Under the pieces are notes generated by a model. The model was not told the DNA's origin. It did no database searches and saw nothing but the letters and a program-made list of their open reading frames with translations. A DNA stretch of 40,347 nt from Cytophagaceae bacterium (GTDB lineage: Bacteria > Bacteroidota > Bacteroidia > Cytophagales > Cytophagaceae). The stretch covers positions 1 to 40,347 of the forward strand of contig JALONM010000031.1 of assembly GCA_025454925.1 (NCBI GenBank). Reading direction: 5' to 3'. Positions 7,901 to 15,168 of the stretch are shown here, one piece after another. The translations under genes were made by a program, and so were the position numbers. Numbering within the stretch: position 1 is the first letter of the stretch; every line of letters starts with the position of its first letter.

Positions 7901-9550
7901 CTATTCTATTATTAACTTGGAATGAAGCGTGGCTCCTTCATTACTTAACTCAACCAAATACATTCCCGACACCAACGATGTGATTGTAAATGATTGATGG
8001 ATCAATTCGGTTTCTAAAATCAATTTACCATTCAAATCAAAAACACGAACGTTGGCATTTTTTTCCAGGTCGACATACACCTTGTCTTTAGCCGGATTAG
8101 GATATAGTTTAACAGGAGCCTCAATCACATCCTGGAGTACAGAGGTGGTAGGACTGATGCTAAAGCGTTGAGCATAAATGCCCCAATTGCTTCCATCCTG
8201 ATTTTTACTATCCCAGGTTATAATTAAATTTCCAAAATTATCCATGGCAACATCTGGATTAATCTTGACATGTACCGTGTTAGAATGTACCCGGATCTCT
8301 CCCCCCAATGGCTCGCCAGAAGAATGGTAGCATTGAGCATATATCCCAAAATAACTATCATTCGGCTCACCACTTATCCACGTTATTACAAAATCACCAT
8401 CGTCGTCCATCGCAATGGAGGGAGATGTTTGATCTCTTAGAGTAACGGTATTAACCCTAAACTCTGCCCCCACTAATGCATCTGTTGATGCATAGCGCTG
8501 GGCATAAACACCAGTCAAACTACCATCCTGATAATAACTAACCCAAGATACCAGAAAATCTCCATCGTTGTCCATCGCAATGAAAGGTGCAAGTTGATTG
8601 TTTTCCGTATAGGTATTGACTTTAAATTCTCCCCCTTGGGGCATCCCTAATGCATTGAAATGTCTGGCAAATATGCCATAATAACTTCCATCCTGATCAG
8701 AACTGGTCCACGACACAACAAAATCACCATCGCCGTCCATAGCAATAGATGGTAAGAATAGGCTACTGACAGTATAAGCATTCACTCTAAACCCTTCCCC
8801 CTGAGCTACGCCTGCAGCATTATATCGTTGTGCATAGATTTCATCAGCATCTCCATTCAAACCAGCATTTTGCCAAGCGATGACAAAATCTCCATCACTA
8901 TCCATTGCAATGGAGGGTAAACTTTGACTTCTTGAAGTATACGTATTCACTCTAAACTCTTCCCCTTGAGGTTCACCTATGGCATTATAGCGTTGGGCAT
9001 AAACTCCCATACTACTTCCATCCTGTAGGTTACTCTCCCAGGTTATAACAAAGTCGCCATCACTGTCCATGGCAATGGAAGGATTACGTTGACCATCCAC
9101 GGTATAGGTATTTACCCGAAATTCATCACTCAGTTTTGCACCTTGCGCATTATAACGCTGGGCAAAAATGCCCAAGCCACTTCCATCTTGATCTAAGCTT
9201 TGCCAAGTAATAACAAAATCACCATCGCTGTCCATGGCAACAGCGGGAACTTGTTGACTATTGGTTGTATAGGTATTTACTAAAAACTCAGACCCAACCG
9301 GAATAACTTGCCCTTGAATAGTGTTTAAAGAAGCAAGCAACGCAGATCCAGCGACTAAGCTTTTACCCAACGATTGCCAGTGAATCAGTTGCCTTTTTAG
9401 TTTTTCCAGCCGATGCAATAATTGATGTTGCTTACGTTTGCTCAATTCACAAAATCGCCCTAAAGCAAAATGTCTTTGAAGTCGATGGTTTAATTTATAA
9501 TACGTGGCTACCAAACGGCTGGATTGCCAATGCTGCAATGTTTTTTTCAT
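7901..9550 (-). CDS. secreted seven-repeat protein with type IX secretion sorting domain
   Basis: 549 residues. Residues ~1-80 form an extended export region: a basic, Leu-rich amphipathic segment (HQLLHRLEKLKRQLIHW), then a hydrophobic stretch ending near IQGQ. Seven ~55-residue tandem repeats follow (about 85-465), each with pattern EFRVNTYT, P-x-IAMDSDGDFVITW, QDGS, YAQRYNA. The Asp-rich IAMDxDGDF could bind calcium (inference). Residues ~475-549 are a type A C-terminal sorting domain (VKLYPNPAKDKVYVD; FDLNGKLI; SGMYLVELS; SKLIIE), read and cleaved during type IX export. The product is expected outside the cell or on its surface. Function is unknown; adhesion is one possibility. Confidence 0.85.
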   Translation of the reverse strand: MKKTLQHWQSSRLVATYYKLNHRLQRHFALGRFCELSKRKQHQLLHRLEKLKRQLIHWQSLGKSLVAGSALLASLNTIQGQVIPVGSEFLVNTYTTNSQQVPAVAMDSDGDFVITWQSLDQDGSGLGIFAQRYNAQGAKLSDEFRVNTYTVDGQRNPSIAMDSDGDFVITWESNLQDGSSMGVYAQRYNAIGEPQGEEFRVNTYTSRSQSLPSIAMDSDGDFVIAWQNAGLNGDADEIYAQRYNAAGVAQGEGFRVNAYTVSSLFLPSIAMDGDGDFVVSWTSSDQDGSYYGIFARHFNALGMPQGGEFKVNTYTENNQLAPFIAMDNDGDFLVSWVSYYQDGSLTGVYAQRYASTDALVGAEFRVNTVTLRDQTSPSIAMDDDGDFVITWISGEPNDSYFGIYAQCYHSSGEPLGGEIRVHSNTVHVKINPDVAMDNFGNLIITWDSKNQDGSNWGIYAQRFSISPTTSVLQDVIEAPVKLYPNPAKDKVYVDLEKNANVRVFDLNGKLILETELIHQSFTITSLVSGMYLVELSNEGATLHSKLIIE

Positions 9551-9804
9551 GCTGAAAATAACCTATTATCTATTGGGCAAATAATATGAACACTTGAATT
9601 CAAAGAGAAGATAAATTTAAAAATATCAATCTTTATTATCAATAGTCCGGTAAAAAACCAGAATGAATACTCACTCAATTACTTAATTTCATAGCTTCAA
9701 AACTATAATTCGTAAAATATCACCACTGTATGAATTATTACTTTTTCTATGCTTTTTTCAAGAACCTTAAAGACGCATTAAACTTTTAGTGCAGAAAAAA
9801 TCCA
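9551..9804. other. gap between cargo gene and pnkp
   Basis: 254 bp, AT-rich, with no gene or clear structure seen. It would hold the promoter of the cargo gene and the 3' end of the pnkp transcript. Confidence 0.5.
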
Positions 9805-12378
9805 CTATAATCGAGGGTCAACGGGCTCGCTTTCTAATGCCAAAATACCAAACACACAACGATGCACCTGGCGTAACGGTTCTTTTTTTACAAATCGCTC
9901 TAAGGCTTCTACTCCGAGCGAAAATTCACGCAAGGCCAGCGAGCGTTTGGCATTCAAGCCTCTTTTACGCAAGCGGCTAATATTAGCAGGCAAAGTATAC
10001 TCAGGCCCATAAATGATTCGCAAGTATTCCCTTCCCCGAATTTTTACGGCAGGTTGAATAAGTCCTTTGGCATTTTCTGAAATAAAATGGAAGGGTTTTA
10101 CCACCATCCCCTCTCCTCCTTTATTCGTAAGATTCAACCACCAGTCACATGCCTCCTGCCTCTGAACAGGATCAGTCAAAAGCACTTCTTTATAAGGCGT
10201 AGAGCGAAACAGGTGAGGCGCATGCAGAGCAATCTTCCGGATATGTTCCATGTGCCAAACATGGTCTTTATCAAAATGTGTATGATGTTCGGTAGCCAGA
10301 ATATGAAAAGGAGCTAGCTTGTAATCATTCACGGATTGCACTGGCCAACAATATTGCTGATACGATTTAGTATATTTTTCGGCAACGTCGAGACGTTCTG
10401 AGTAATCATTTAAAAGAGTAGTAACTTCAGGTCCGGATACTATTGCTTGTAACAACACATTTTTAACTTCCTGTAAGGCATTGGTAGAGGCAGTCGCTAC
10501 AGCAGCATATTGATCTCTTAACAAGGCTTGAGCCTTTGCTGACCAAGGCATTAATTCAGCATCCAAACACACCCAATCAGAATCAAATTCCTTCCAGAAA
10601 TCGGCCAGGGTTAGCGCCTTTTGCACCTCCGAAATAAATGAAAGTTCCATATCCTTGTCGGTAAAGAAATTTCTACCCGTGCGGGTATAGCAAACACCTA
10701 AGCAATCTTCGTCTATACCAAACCGTTGTTTCACCGTTTGAGTATCTTTGCAAACCACAAGCACCACGCGCGATCCCATGTGCTTTTCTTCACATACTAC
10801 TTTATCTACTCCATTTTTTATATAATACTCAAATGCTTCCTGAGGGTGTTCCAGAAAATCTTCCTTGTCGCTTGTTTCGGAGGGAGACATGGTGGGCGGA
10901 AGATAGATGAGCCATTTAGGATGCAAAGCAAACCTGCTCATTACCTCCAACGCAGCCATCGCATTTTCCTCACGTATGGTAATTTGATGTCCGTATCGTG
11001 TGGGTATGATTAGTTTTCCGCTGATATCGCCGATATCCAACACATCATCGTATTCCTGTTGCAAAGAACTGCCATTCGTAAATTCAGCATACCCCAGCGG
11101 ACGTGCTGGTATGCAATACGTTTCATGTGCCTTAACAGAGATTATTTCTTTTTCCGGATAGCGTAACGCTGTTAATTTTCCTCCAAACACGCAGCCTGTA
11201 TCAACATCGATGGTGTTGTTCAACCATTGGGCTTCAGGTACGGGAGTATGTCCGTAAACCACCATGGCTCTGCCTTTGTACTCGCTGGCCCAATTTAAAC
11301 GCACCGGCAGACCAAATTCATCGACCTCACCGGTAGTTTCGCCATATAAGCAAAAGGATCTTACAGCGCCTGAACCTCTCCCATGCATTTCTTCTTTTAA
11401 ACCAGCGTGAGCGACCACTAATTTTCCGGCATCGAAAACATAATGACTGACCAATCCATCTATAAACTGTTTAACCTTTTGTATAAAAAGAGGCGATTCC
11501 ATTGAAAGCTGATCGATGGATTGTTGCAAACCATGTTTCACCTGAACAGAATCACCTTGCAGGTATTTCAGCAGCTTTATATCATGATTACCCGGTACGC
11601 AAAATGCTATGCCTTGGGCCACCATGGCCATGACAAGCTTAAGTACGTCTGGTGTTTTGGGTCCTCGATCTACCAGATCCCCCAGAAAGATAACCCTCCG
11701 CCCATTAGGGGCCTCTACAGTAACACCCAGGTCGCTATCGGACTCGGGGCCTCGTGTAATCACATATCCTAATTTTTCTAATAAAAGAAGTAATTCATCG
11801 TAACAACCATGAATATCCCCAATAATATCAAAGGGGCCCGATTCATGTTTTTTATTATTATAAAGCTGCTCCCGCAATATAGACTGTACCTGTTCCAATT
11901 CAGTAGGCGAACGAAATTCATGGATGTGCCGAAATCCCTCTTTCTTTAAAAACTTAAGAGATTTTCGTAACTGACTAATCTGTTGAGGAATGACATGAGC
12001 CGCAAGATGCCTGTCGGTGCGCGTTTTATTGCGTTCGGCACATACCTTCTCTGACATATTCAACACAATGGCTACTGGTAAACAATGATACTTTTTTGCT
12101 AGCTGAATTAACGATTTGCGTGCCTCCGGCTGCACATGGGTGGCATCTACCACGGTAAGCAATCCGTTTTTCAAACGTTTTGAAATAATAAAATGGAGTA
12201 ATTCAAACGCGTCAGGTGTAGCCGATTGATCGTTTTCATTATCTGAAACAATTCCTCTGCAAGTGTCTGAGGAAACAATTTCTGTGGGCTTAAAAAATTT
12301 TTTGGCGAAAGTAGATTTACCAGAGCCGGATGCCCCTATAAGAATAACGAGTGATAGTTCTGGAACATTGATGTTCAT
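9805..12378 (-). CDS. pnkp: Pnkp, RNA-repair polynucleotide kinase-phosphatase-ligase
   Basis: 857 residues, the usual length of bacterial Pnkp. Three modules are visible. A 5'-OH kinase has P-loop GASGSGKS at residues 15-22. A metallophosphatase at about 180-420 has GDIHG, GDLVDRG and GNHD. A ligase/adenylyltransferase at about 490-857 has the nucleotidyl-lysine motif EEKHMGSR, where K takes AMP. Known: Pnkp heals 2',3'-cyclic phosphate and 5'-OH ends left by ribotoxins and seals them, with sealing depending on Hen1. Hen1 is encoded ~6.7 kb away on the same strand. The gene lies just downstream of the structured-RNA array and Ro60. All catalytic motifs are intact. Confidence 0.93.
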   Translation of the reverse strand: MNINVPELSLVILIGASGSGKSTFAKKFFKPTEIVSSDTCRGIVSDNENDQSATPDAFELLHFIISKRLKNGLLTVVDATHVQPEARKSLIQLAKKYHCLPVAIVLNMSEKVCAERNKTRTDRHLAAHVIPQQISQLRKSLKFLKKEGFRHIHEFRSPTELEQVQSILREQLYNNKKHESGPFDIIGDIHGCYDELLLLLEKLGYVITRGPESDSDLGVTVEAPNGRRVIFLGDLVDRGPKTPDVLKLVMAMVAQGIAFCVPGNHDIKLLKYLQGDSVQVKHGLQQSIDQLSMESPLFIQKVKQFIDGLVSHYVFDAGKLVVAHAGLKEEMHGRGSGAVRSFCLYGETTGEVDEFGLPVRLNWASEYKGRAMVVYGHTPVPEAQWLNNTIDVDTGCVFGGKLTALRYPEKEIISVKAHETYCIPARPLGYAEFTNGSSLQQEYDDVLDIGDISGKLIIPTRYGHQITIREENAMAALEVMSRFALHPKWLIYLPPTMSPSETSDKEDFLEHPQEAFEYYIKNGVDKVVCEEKHMGSRVVLVVCKDTQTVKQRFGIDEDCLGVCYTRTGRNFFTDKDMELSFISEVQKALTLADFWKEFDSDWVCLDAELMPWSAKAQALLRDQYAAVATASTNALQEVKNVLLQAIVSGPEVTTLLNDYSERLDVAEKYTKSYQQYCWPVQSVNDYKLAPFHILATEHHTHFDKDHVWHMEHIRKIALHAPHLFRSTPYKEVLLTDPVQRQEACDWWLNLTNKGGEGMVVKPFHFISENAKGLIQPAVKIRGREYLRIIYGPEYTLPANISRLRKRGLNAKRSLALREFSLGVEALERFVKKEPLRQVHRCVFGILALESEPVDPRL

Positions 12379-12407
12379 TGCGTAATTGATGATTTATATT
12401 TTCACAA

Positions 12408-12436
12408 TAAAGATAGAAATTAAATGATTCTCAAAA
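12408..12436 (-). promoter_or_regulatory. candidate pnkp promoter
   Basis: Minus strand: TTTTG (12436-12432), a 16-bp spacer and TATCTTTA (12415-12408) match TTTG / TAnnTTTG at 7 of 8 in the -7 box, 29 bp before the pnkp ATG. It suggests pnkp can be transcribed apart from the RNA array. Confidence 0.4.
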
Positions 12437-12576
12437 CACAAGAATTCTCTTTGAAAAATATTGATAATTTTCTTTTAAAACTTAGCTGAAATTCAAATCT
12501 ACTCCCTACTTGCATCTATTGCAGGACAATGGGAAGCAGCCACCTCACTCAAGCGATGATTATATTATTACTGAAG

Positions 12577-12706
12577 ATAAAAAAGAGCAACAAGCGGTCT
12601 TGCACGGGGCTATGTCAATAGGGATTTGCACCCTTTTCCGCCAAAGGCGGAACCCTACCCCATTATTGGCTGACGAAGTATGCAATACCTACGGCATCCT
12701 TTTTAT
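12577..12706 (-). ncRNA. Y-like tRNA-mimic RNA, unit 4
   Basis: 130 nt. 5' block AAGGATGCCGTAGG, seven bases, then TACTTCG; 3' block CTTGTTGCTCTTT. Ends pair (ATAAAAAG with CTTTTTTAT, one bulge). Inside: a perfect 7-bp hairpin TTCCGCC/GGCGGAA in the place of an anticodon arm, then a T-arm variant with stem AGGG/CCCT and loop TGCAAAT, and an enclosing CAATA/TATTG stem. A run of six T at the 3' end could terminate transcription. No D arm was found. It is the unit nearest pnkp. The RNA call is inference from conserved ends and pairing shared with three neighbours. Confidence 0.65.
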
Positions 12707-12724
12707 AATTCTTACATTCGATAC

Positions 12725-12860
12725 ATTAGAAAGAGCAATTATCGATACAAGCATTTATCCGGGGCATCGCATGCCGGGAGTCGAACCCGGGATCCTGCTT
12801 TCACAAAACCTCCTCCCCATGCACGAGCGAAGTAGCTCGTATCTACGACATCTTTCTAAT
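12725..12860 (-). ncRNA. Y-like tRNA-mimic RNA, unit 3
   Basis: 136 nt. The terminal stem is a perfect 9 bp (ATTAGAAAG with CTTTCTAAT). 5' block AAAGATGTCGTAGA, seven bases, TACTTCG; 3' block TCGATAATTGCTCTTT; GTCG of the first can pair with CGAT of the second. TACTTC is presented as the loop of a 6-bp hairpin ACGAGC/GCTCGT. A canonical T arm (CCGGG, loop TTCGACT, CCCGG) and a loop TTGTGAA that would be a His (GUG) anticodon loop follow. GCATG/CATGC may act as a short acceptor stem. It cannot be a working tRNA: no D arm. Confidence 0.72.
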
Positions 12861-13130
12861 CAGCTCCTCTTTCCGGATTCGAACCGGGACTTCCTGTGCA
12901 TGACAGCCAGGCTATCCATGCACTTCCCTAGCAGACTTCTACGATGGGTCTTTCGTTGCAACTGAAAACTCGATTCGTCTTGCACGCAACCCTAACGACT
13001 TTCTCCCGGCACTGCACGGTTTCAACTTTTACCGCAGCGCTTCCTTTTAAGCTAAAGAGGCAACTTCAATATTAAGTATGGACTGAGAAGTCTTGATTTT
13101 TTTTCATCATTCCATACGATAGAAAATTAA
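12861..13130 (-). other. further tRNA-like and hairpin sequence, unit boundaries unclear
   Basis: Contains a T-arm-like element (12873-12887, stem CCGG, loop TTCGAAT), preceded in the RNA by a 7-bp hairpin GTGCATG/CATGCAC (12896-12923) enclosing an Asp-like CTGTCAT loop, and a partial 5' block (CATCGTAGA near 12945). Nearer 13130 there is a degenerate 3' block (GTTGCCTCTTTA, about 13040) and hairpins GTATGGA/TCCATAC and GCGCTGC..GGT/ACC..GCAGTGC. CCTCTTT near 13043 could pair with AAAGAGG near 12868, giving one ~178-nt RNA. It may equally be one or two decayed units. Confidence 0.45.
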
Positions 13131-13272
13131 TAAAGGGCAACAATCGAACAGAGACGTATGCTGCTCTACCTTCTGAGCTACCCAGGCATGAATACACTTG
13201 TACCTGAGGTGGGACTCGAACCCACGACCCGCCGATTAGTAGTCGAAGTAACCCTGTTCTACGGCACCTTTA
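13131..13272 (-). ncRNA. Y-like RNA with circularly permuted tRNA domain, unit 2
   Basis: 142 nt. 5' block AAAGGTGCCGTAGA, seven bases, TACTTCG; 3' block TCGATTGTTGCCCTTT; ends pair through TAAAGG/CCTTTA. In RNA order: a perfect T arm (13225-13209, stem GTGGG/CCCAC, loop TTCGAGT); acceptor 3' strand CTCAGGT (13208-13202); a 14-base loop; acceptor 5' strand GCCTGGG (13187-13181); TA as positions 8-9; and a D arm GCTC..GAGC with AGAAGGTA loop (13178-13163). The two acceptor strands pair over 7 bp with two G-U. This is a tRNA top half in swapped order, closed by a loop, with the anticodon arm replaced by the terminal stem. Confidence 0.75.
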
Positions 13273-13342
13273 ATCTTTTATGCTCCTTAGAAATTTAATC
13301 CAGATAATTATCCGGACTCTTCTATGGCACTTAAAAAGTTTT

Positions 13343-13438
13343 ACTGAAAAAGCAATAATCGAAAAGCCTCTGGGGGTCGAACCCCACTCCTTTCAGAGTT
13401 CACCAACGAAGTATGGCTTCTCTACGACATCTTTCAGT
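13343..13438 (-). ncRNA. Y-like tRNA-mimic RNA, unit 1
   Basis: 96 nt, first unit after ro60. The terminal stem ACTGAAA/TTTCAGT is a perfect 7 bp. 5' block AAAGATGTCGTAGA, seven bases, TACTTCG; 3' block TCGATTATTGCTTTTT; GTCG can pair with CGAT next to an acceptor-like stem AGAAGCC (13421-13415) with GGCTTTT (13368-13362), 7 bp with one G-U. Inside are a small ACTC/GAGT hairpin and a T-arm-like TGGGG..CCCCA around TTCGAC. No D arm. A run of five T follows 8 bp downstream. Between units 1 and 2 (13273-13342) lies a further partial block (GTGCCATAGA) and an imperfect hairpin TCCGGATAA/TTATCTGGA. Confidence 0.7.
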
Positions 13439-13471
13439 TTAACTTACATTTTTCAATGAACATTTTTTTGT

Positions 13472-13497
13472 AGAAAACACCCCGGCACAAGGCCGGG
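13472..13497 (-). terminator. hairpin after ro60
   Basis: CCCGGC/GCCGGG stem with a 5-base loop, read on the minus strand and followed by GTGTTTTCTA, 25 bp past the ro60 stop. It may end or attenuate the ro60 message before the RNA array. The T run is short, so read-through is plausible. Confidence 0.5.
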
Positions 13498-13522
13498 ATA
13501 TTTTATCAGGCAGAGAGTATCT

Positions 13523-15052
13523 TTATACTTCTATCTTTTTTATTTCGTCCAATGCATTGCTTCCATTTTCTATGGCATTCAATACATCAAACACTTTGTC
13601 TGACCATCCTGCTATCAGGAACACATCTCGATCTTTCAGGCTCACGGCTACTTGTCCGTGTCCTGCGAGATCAAACAGATAAAGCTTCGCTTCCGGAGCA
13701 ATGGATTTCTTATAAATATTCCATTCGTTGCTTAAACTATGGGTTCCATTCGTGCTATCCCAAAGTTGCATATCCGTAAAGAATAAAATTTTATCCATCT
13801 TCTGCTTTCTTGCGATCAGATCTTTAATAACAAGAAACCCATTTGTGGAATATCCTACTTGCCCTTCCATACTTCTTAGCTTTTGAGAGTTTCCAAGTAC
13901 TCCTGCTTTCGGAAGATGGATTAACGTCCACGTATCCCCGAAAATTCCTGTTTCTACATTGGTAGAACGGTTTCTCATGAGCATACTTAATATCAATCCG
14001 ATATCATAGTTTTGTATCGAACTATTTTTAGAAATCGCACTATACATTGAACCCGACACATCGGAAGCAATCAACACTCTTGTATTCAGGTCAAATCCTT
14101 TTATATTTTCAGCGCTTATAAAGACTGCTTTTTCCAGACAATCCATTATAAATCCGACGTAAGAAGAATTTACTTTCTGAACTTCTCTATAAGCAGACAG
14201 GAATCGGAAAGGAAGTTGTTTAGAATTTCTAACCTGTGTTTCTGAGGAAAGAATTTCGCCTACCTTTTTCATGGCATCGGAACTTACTTGAAGCTCCAGG
14301 ATGTTGCGGAGATTTCGTAACAAAGCCATGTAACCTAGTCTACCGCTCAGAATTAATTCCTCCCATTTGGCTTTGAAAGCCAGATGTTGGTTTTCCTTCG
14401 TAGCATATTTTTGCTGACCTAATCTCGATAATTCAACTTCCCAGGTATATGGAATTTCCAAGGTATCCTTCACAATCTTATTGAACAAAGCTTGTTGTTG
14501 CTCATTCGTTGCTTTAGGGTGAACGATAAATAATGCATCACGCAGTTTTACTTGTGCCTCTCGGTTATATTTAGCGAATTGATATTCATCAAATTTACCA
14601 AAAGCTTCTGCCACTCCTTTCTGCAACTGCTTGGAAAGTTTATTCAGCTTTTTAGTACCGATTCGCTTGTTTGAAGCCTGGTAATAAGCCAGCAACTCTG
14701 TGATTTCATCGGCTCTTTGTATGATTCGATAAACCGTATTTTTTACCAGACTATCGCCGGAATGAATCTTAGCAAGTTCTACTGCCAGCACCAAAGGCAC
14801 ACTTCTCAAATGCATTTTCTCACGAGTATAGATGGCAAGCTGTGCTACAAACAAAGGATCTGATATTGAAATCAACGAAATAATTCTTGCCAAACGATCG
14901 TCTGCTTTTTCGTACATCATATCAGAAAGACTGGCAGTCACTACGGCAGAATAGAGTTCCCACTCAGGAGTGAGCCTAAAAGCTTTTCCACCTTCGTAGT
15001 TATTCAATTCCTGATTAGTTCTTTTTGGTATGTTAAATTTCATGACTGACAC
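13523..15052 (-). CDS. rsr: Ro60/TROVE-domain RNA-binding protein
   Basis: 509 residues, normal for bacterial Ro (Rsr). Residues ~15-310 are the helical TROVE repeats that form an RNA-binding ring (for example DPLFVAQLAIYTREKMHLR and RLGYMALLRNLRNIL). Residues ~320-509 are a vWA domain with an intact MIDAS motif DVSGSM at about 331. Known: Ro proteins bind misfolded RNAs in the ring and Y RNAs on its outside; in Deinococcus and Salmonella they cooperate with nucleases and Y RNAs. Here the gene lies directly before an array of Y-like RNAs and pnkp and is divergent from a WYL regulator. A second Met at residue 4 is an alternative start. Confidence 0.92.
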   Translation of the reverse strand: MSVMKFNIPKRTNQELNNYEGGKAFRLTPEWELYSAVVTASLSDMMYEKADDRLARIISLISISDPLFVAQLAIYTREKMHLRSVPLVLAVELAKIHSGDSLVKNTVYRIIQRADEITELLAYYQASNKRIGTKKLNKLSKQLQKGVAEAFGKFDEYQFAKYNREAQVKLRDALFIVHPKATNEQQQALFNKIVKDTLEIPYTWEVELSRLGQQKYATKENQHLAFKAKWEELILSGRLGYMALLRNLRNILELQVSSDAMKKVGEILSSETQVRNSKQLPFRFLSAYREVQKVNSSYVGFIMDCLEKAVFISAENIKGFDLNTRVLIASDVSGSMYSAISKNSSIQNYDIGLILSMLMRNRSTNVETGIFGDTWTLIHLPKAGVLGNSQKLRSMEGQVGYSTNGFLVIKDLIARKQKMDKILFFTDMQLWDSTNGTHSLSNEWNIYKKSIAPEAKLYLFDLAGHGQVAVSLKDRDVFLIAGWSDKVFDVLNAIENGSNALDEIKKIEV

Positions 15053-15085
15053 TGCTTTATTGTTTCACATAATCAACGATACAAA

Positions 15086-15119
15086 GTTGTACATCAACTA
15101 CGCAATCTTTTTGCGCAGT
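15086..15119. promoter_or_regulatory. candidate operator between ro60 and the WYL gene
   Basis: ACTACGCAA (15097-15105) and TTGCGCAGT (15111-15119) are inverted with one central mismatch and a 5-base spacer. A smaller GTTG/CAAC pair (15086-15098) adjoins it. On the minus strand CAACTTTG (15089-15082) resembles the -7 box (TAnnTTTG, one mismatch) of ro60, so binding here would cover its promoter. WYL proteins commonly act on such divergent regions; this link is inferred. Confidence 0.4.
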
Positions 15120-15168
15120 AAAATATTTTTTCTATTTTTATATAAAAAAGACTTATACCATTCAAGCC

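Noticed and set aside
12510-12965. A 151-codon plus-strand frame across the RNA array
   Set aside because: It is antisense to the T arms and conserved blocks, has no recognisable domain, and its codons follow RNA structure rather than protein.
12577-13438. Functional tRNA genes in the array
   Set aside because: No unit has a complete cloverleaf in normal order. D arms are missing, or permuted in unit 2, and acceptor ends are not free.
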